Assembly (NCBI GenBank): GCA_009760855.2 | Contig: WPIO01000035.1 | Location: 1,334,501-1,398,500, forward strand | DNA: 64,000 nt | Direction of reading: 5' to 3' | Source: Cristatella mucedo | Taxonomy: Eukaryota; Bryozoa; Phylactolaemata; Cristatellidae | Part shown: piece by piece, positions 59,599 to 64,000 of the stretch | Layout: every line of letters starts with the position of its first letter | Numbering within the stretch: position 1 is the stretch's first letter | Position numbers and translations under genes: made by a program | Notes under the pieces: model-generated | The model's database searches: none | Seen by the model: the letters and a program-made list of their open reading frames with translations, nothing else | Told to the model about the DNA's origin: nothing

Positions 59599-62500
59599 GT
59601 GAGTAGCTTAAGCCACTTCACGGCGAATTCTAGGCACAGCGAACATCGAGAATTGAAAAAAGTGTAGCAAAAATAAGCCTGTTCTGTTCCTCAGCTTTAT
59701 GTAGTAAATTGCCGTGCTCTGTATGCAACAACTCTATCGCTGTACCTCAAAGTTTGAGCAACGTTTTCCTAAAGCAAATCTGCCACAACTCAATCTTTAC
59801 TCATGGGCACGGAATGGTATTCAATGTCTATTCAATTATATTTAATTTATTAAAACATAATTAACCATTAAGAGTTCGAATTCAAAAGATGAAACAAGTC
59901 ACCATCAGCCGCCCGGTCTTTTTAAAAATAATAGCCGGGATTTGAATTTTAAGACGAGTGCTTCAGTTGATGCTTTAAATAAGTCAGAAATTGGATATGA
60001 CTGTAGTATATATACAAATATTGCGATAAATAATTAAAAGTGAAGCTGAAACATTGGTTTTGTGGTTCAATTAGATGATCAAATTGATAAAAGGGCAGCA
60101 TTTGGAGAAGTCGTGACATCACGTCCGTAAGACAATAATAATTAATACTACAACTTTCCGAGTAATTAAAAACATGACTAAAAGCGACTTAATTTTCTTC
60201 GGCTAGGTAATAATAATAATTTGCTTCGTGCGGTAACATAAGTAATTTATATAGGCAATGTATATGTATGCATACAAAGGGTGCATGCACATCGGTTTGA
60301 GATGGCATTTACAATTTCAGCAAGCCTATACTTGCAACAGAAATTTCGCACTGGCAAAGCAACATCTTTGGGAGCAGGTGGAGCTTTTGATTTATTTTAA
60401 ATTTTCTATAGATGATTCCGATCTACTGTCTTAGATAAGCCAATGATCTTTGCGCTTGGGTAGATTAGAACTAGTTTGGGCTAGAGTGATTACACTGAAG
60501 CAGGCTCGGCTGGCTCAGTCCTGGTTGGATTGGATAGGGAAGAAGATTAGAAGCTCTGCAGATAAAAGAAAATCCCTAGCATAACTGCATTGATTCACAC
60601 GGACTTATATTTGGAGTTGAAAGAACAGTTTCACCAATTGCGCCTGCACATCGTCCTTGTAGGACTTGGTCACCAGCTGTAGGACGATACAATATCAGAA
60701 CGGTGATGGGATTTTTAATTCCAACCAAATAAAAATATCTAATGCACGGTAAGGTGAGTAACATAAAGAAAAGCGTTTTGCAAAGGTCACGAGTGAAATA
60801 GTACGCAGGTTAATCAAATGATAAACGGAAGAGAGATGAGAAGTTTTGGTTTCTTGTAATGCAGTTGTGCAGGCGGGCAAAGAAGGGCGAACGAGGGAGT
60901 CCGGTCACAAGCTTCAATCTTAGTTTAGCCAAAAAGTGTAAATGCAGATTTTTCACAGAGTAAAAAGAAATTAAGAAGAAACATAAACCGTACTATAAGG
61001 TTAGATTCTGAATTTTATCCAAAGGCCCTGGGATAGGCCAAGCTTGCGTTTGCCACTTGCTGCTACGAAAGAATTATCCTCCACTAGTAGATACGGTTTC
61101 TCTGTGGAGTTCGTAAAAGTAAACACTTGGCACTTCAGTAGTTAATTATTGTCAAATATTTTTATTACATGTAGTGCAAGAAAATCAAGTTACGCGGCTT
61201 TACAAAATTAAATCTACTGAATATGATTCAAACATTAAACAGTGTTTCGTCATGATTTTTGTGCGCAAAGAGCGTTTTTCACCTAGCCAAAACGCCAGAC
61301 CAGGTATTAAAAAATAAGACGGCAAACAAGATTGAAAGTTGTCAATCAAAACTGCAATGCCAGCTGAATTTATAAGAATAATGGCTAATTATTTAAGAAA
61401 TTTGTTCGCAAATGTGGTCTTCTGACTAAAGCTAAGAAATTTACCATGCTATAAGCTGGGTTAAGCAAGAATATCTTACACCTGCAATACGTATTCGACG
61501 CTTTTCGCCGTAATACAATATATGTACATAATGTAAATATTACTTGTAATTGACTGAGAAATAAATTCCCTAGTAATAATAATAATTAGTTTGATAACGC
61601 ACCCTTAAAGTACTCAACCTCTTTGTGGGCGCTTTACATTTGCTGCAAAGGAAGCATGATTGAATGATTAGTAGTAGCATGCTCAATAAACAATAACAAT
61701 AACATGGTTAGGGGTGACACGCACAGATTCAGCATACAAGTGTGGTTAGTGGCAGCATACACAAAGTCAGCAAGCATAGGTACATAAAAGACGAATCATA
61801 CGGACCCACTAAAGGCTGCCGTAAATAAGTGCATTTTAAATTTCTTTTTTTATTGGCTCAATTCAGGGGATATCGTGACGGAAGTTGGATGTGAGTTCCA
61901 CGCTCCGGGAGCATTACGAACTGAAAGCACGGTCTACAAAGGATTTGAGGTTTGTACGAGTTATGGGTGAACAGTCCGATTACGAAAAGCAAATTGTACT
62001 ATGCTTAGCATGCCGGAGCAGTAGATCTGATTGGTAGACTGGAGCCAAAGAATGCATGGACCTGAAAGGGAGTGACAAAACCTTGAAGTCGATGCGTTTC
62101 TTGACTAGGAGCCAGTGCAGGTCAACGAGAAGTGGTGTGATGTGGCAACTGCGACACTCACGACAGACAGGCCTAGCTGCAGAGTTTTGCACCAGTTGTA
62201 AGAGCCTGATTGCACAGGCCGGCAGACCGGGAAGCAGTGAGTTTCAGAAGTCAGGACAGGATCTCACAAATGCAGGCACAAACTTAGATGTGGTATGCCT
62301 GTCTAAATAGTCCTGAAGTTTAGCAATGTAATATAGCTGAAGTAAACAGACTTGATTGTGGAGCTGATACGGTCGGTCGTCTAACGAAAGGTCACTTTCG
62401 ACCATGACACCTAGATTCGTGCAGATTCAATATGAGATATGCTGACAGATCCGATTGTGAGCGTTGTCCTTTCCATTTTCTGAATCTCACCTGGTTTTCC

Positions 62501-63568
62501 CATAGCTAGTAAATTAGTTTCATCATCATTCCATTTAAGAAAATTTGCTGCCTTCCTCGTGCGGATGTCATCAAGCTCGAGGGGTGAGAGGGATCAAAGC
62601 AAAAGTAAAACGGAGTGTCATCCGCATAAAAGTGAAAGCCTAGATTGTGCATGACAATAAAATCGGCAAGGTGAGGAGTAGAAACTGGAAAAAGAATGGG
62701 ACTAAGAACGAAGCCATGAGGTACCACATATTTCAGAAGCTCCTTGAAGGATCTTTATCCATTCACATCAATACTCTGGAATTTCCTACTGTGATAGGAT
62801 CTGAACCAGTGCCAGTGCCAATGCTCAGGCGCGATGAGAGGCGCTCAAGAAGGACTAGGTGATCGATAGTTTCAAAAGCTGCCGAAAGATCAAAGCAAAA
62901 CAAGCAGAGATACTCTACCCCGGATTACATTCCTAAGTAGCTGCACACTCAAAGCAATTCTGAAAACAATTCCATACTCTTACAGATCCTCCTAAACGTA
63001 TTCTTTATGATGAAACTCCTATTATCCTCATATTAATTATTAGAAAGTTTCAATATACCACAGTAAATGTTACTGATAATAAGGTTTCAAATTTTCAATG
63101 AATCATTACCTAAATGTGTTTCTAATATTCTATGCCAAGGCAGTGCCAAAGTCTATGGTGAAGGTCTTCAACTCCAGTGCATATTCAAATTGCTCAAGAA
63201 CTCATATAAATGTCAAAAGACGGTCTCTTAATATACTCTTGAAGGTTTCAAACTTTTCTTATTCGTAGAGTTTAAGTCAGATGGAAAGGACGAGACACTA
63301 CTTCCCCTAAATGAAAAAATACAGCTTCAATGCGGTGTCGATGAATTTATATTTGTTGACAACGTCACTTACTACGGCTTTGAACGTAGCGCTATTGAGA
63401 GAACTGGATCCAGTAACTGCGAATCTTTGCCGAGTGACCACGCTGAGGTCATGCTAAGATGCTTGAACACGACAGGAGTGGTAATGTCCGAGTGTGTGCT
63501 TGAACTCACAAGACCTAGCGGCTGCCCTGCCGTGTGGATCCAACTGGTATATCTTTGCGCCTACTATG
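59538..63568 (+). CDS. Secreted or membrane protein with SUEL/galactose-lectin-like domain (partial)
   Basis: Exon 1 (59538-59598) runs from ATG and encodes a typical signal peptide, MSKRKMISPFWACLSTVWLT: basic n-region, then hydrophobic core. It ends in phase 1 at G|GTGAGT. Exon 2 (63269-63568, 300 nt, phase 1-1, acceptor TTTCTTATTCGTAG, donor G|GTGAGC) encodes one module: IQLQC, FIFVDNVTYYGFE, SSNC, VMLRC, SEC, SGC and IQLVYLC. The order of six cysteines and the I-x-V-x-x-A/V-x-Y-x-G motif fit SUEL-type (Gal_Lectin) domains, found in rhamnose-binding lectins, latrophilins and polycystin-like proteins; two of the usual eight cysteines are missing. The 3.7-kb intron contains a LINE. Further exons are outside the window. 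Confidence 0.55.
59600..61570. other. Intron of the lectin-like gene, no further feature
   Basis: AT-rich (about 60.1-60.3 kb has AATAAT patches). A 62-codon minus frame at 60,576-60,764 has no recognisable homology. Confidence 0.45.
61575..62945 (-). mobile_element. LINE family A copy, decayed
   Basis: From the 3' side: (ATT)n, the tail hairpin (AAGCGCCCACAAAGAGGTTG), the 3'-UTR, QNSAARPVCRECRSCHITPL, FHFYADDTPFYFCFDPSHPS with YADD intact, and an RT start fragment near 62,900. Deletions and stops are frequent. It corresponds to 48,467-49,900. Confidence 0.88.
62946..63268. other. Intron end, no feature
   Basis: AT-rich DNA between the LINE A copy and the lectin-like exon; nothing else identified. 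Confidence 0.5.
63269..63568 (+). CDS. SUEL/galactose-lectin-like module exon
   Basis: Symmetric phase 1-1 exon encoding exactly one extracellular module of about 100 residues, as is usual for shuffled domains. Cysteines fall at module residues 22, 51, 65, 76, 86 and 97. NVT, NTT and possibly other sequons suggest N-glycosylation. Confidence 0.6.
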
Positions 63569-63849
63569 GTGAGCAAATAATAATCGCCGTTAGCGTCGAC
63601 TAACTAAAGTTGCAATTTCCTAGTACTCTCACTTATGCTACTCGAGATAAAGCTAGCCCCTGCATGTATTTTGACATTGTGAAAACTAACCAATTTGTGG
63701 ATTGGATGCGAGCTGCTAATTTAGCTTTACATATGATCAATGCAAATAATAAAAAAGCACCACTTCAATAAGAGGCTACAAATACATTTATGTCAAAAGT
63801 AAATTGCTCAAATAATTTGGTTATCTTGTCCATAAATATTAGGAATTGT

Positions 63850-64000
63850 CAAGAGGCTTAGCTATGTGTTTCCTTAGTTGAAGGAGCTTCGATCGCTTCC
63901 TGTCGATGAGCGGATACAGATTACAGTTCTTACGCCGACTCACAAGCCACGCCACGGCTTTGCTAATTCATACCTAGCTGAACAGCTGCACTAGCTTTGG
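63850..64000 (+). mobile_element. LINE family B fragment running off the window
   Basis: TTGAAGGAGCTTCGATCGCTTCC, CAGATTACAGTTCTTACG and CTCACAAGCCACGCCACGGC correspond to the L-L-K-E-L...V-L-T-L-T-H-K-A-x-H-G region of family B. Confidence 0.8.

Overview
Eukaryotic, almost certainly metazoan, nuclear DNA. It has spliced genes with GT-AG introns, polyadenylation signals and dense simple repeats. It also carries many decayed non-LTR retrotransposons of L2/CR1 type, tRNA-derived SINEs and DNA-transposon remnants. I cannot name the species. A CEP290 orthologue, a Rolling-stone family membrane protein and a SUEL-type lectin-like module together suggest an invertebrate animal, perhaps a marine or non-bilaterian one (inference only). 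There is nothing prokaryotic, no CRISPR array and no rRNA; every tRNA-like signal I saw belongs to a SINE.

Region 1 (1-20.5 kb, + strand): the 3' part of a CEP290 (ciliary transition-zone coiled-coil protein) gene. I assembled sixteen exons whose phases agree throughout; they encode the last 880 residues and the stop. The introns hold a 16/15-bp minisatellite, (TG)n, (TACA)n and (GA)n tracts, SINEs and two 3' LINE fragments.

Region 2 (20.5-32.8 kb): mostly gene-poor. It contains a coding-like segment with broken frames near 24.8-25.2 kb, a CpG-rich stretch (about 27.6-29.8 kb) with ETS/CRE-like and NRF1-like promoter motifs, and a hAT transposase C-terminal remnant at 31.9 kb.

Region 3 (32.9-38.8 kb): a roughly 5.9-kb foldback structure. 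Two inverted arms, each made of a degenerate unit of about 170 bp, surround a centre that contains LINE pieces. This is the most unusual object in the window.

Region 4 (39-54.2 kb, + strand): a Rolling-stone-like multi-pass membrane protein gene. Four phase-compatible exons end in a stop, with an AATAAA 68 bp later. Its 5' exon may lie at 28.9 kb, which would place the foldback element in intron 1. Its introns hold a MITE-like element, a SINE-interrupted tandem duplication and a LINE whose RT frame is broken by one nonsense codon in the part I could read.

Region 5 (54.2-64 kb): LINE copies and AT-rich DNA. A probable + strand gene for a secreted or membrane protein has a signal-peptide exon at 59.5 kb and a phase 1-1 SUEL/galactose-lectin-like exon at 63.3 kb, and continues past the window.

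Two LINE families (here A and B) and at least three SINE groups share 3' tails, the usual sign that SINEs borrow LINE machinery. They account for most apparent short ORFs outside the genes.
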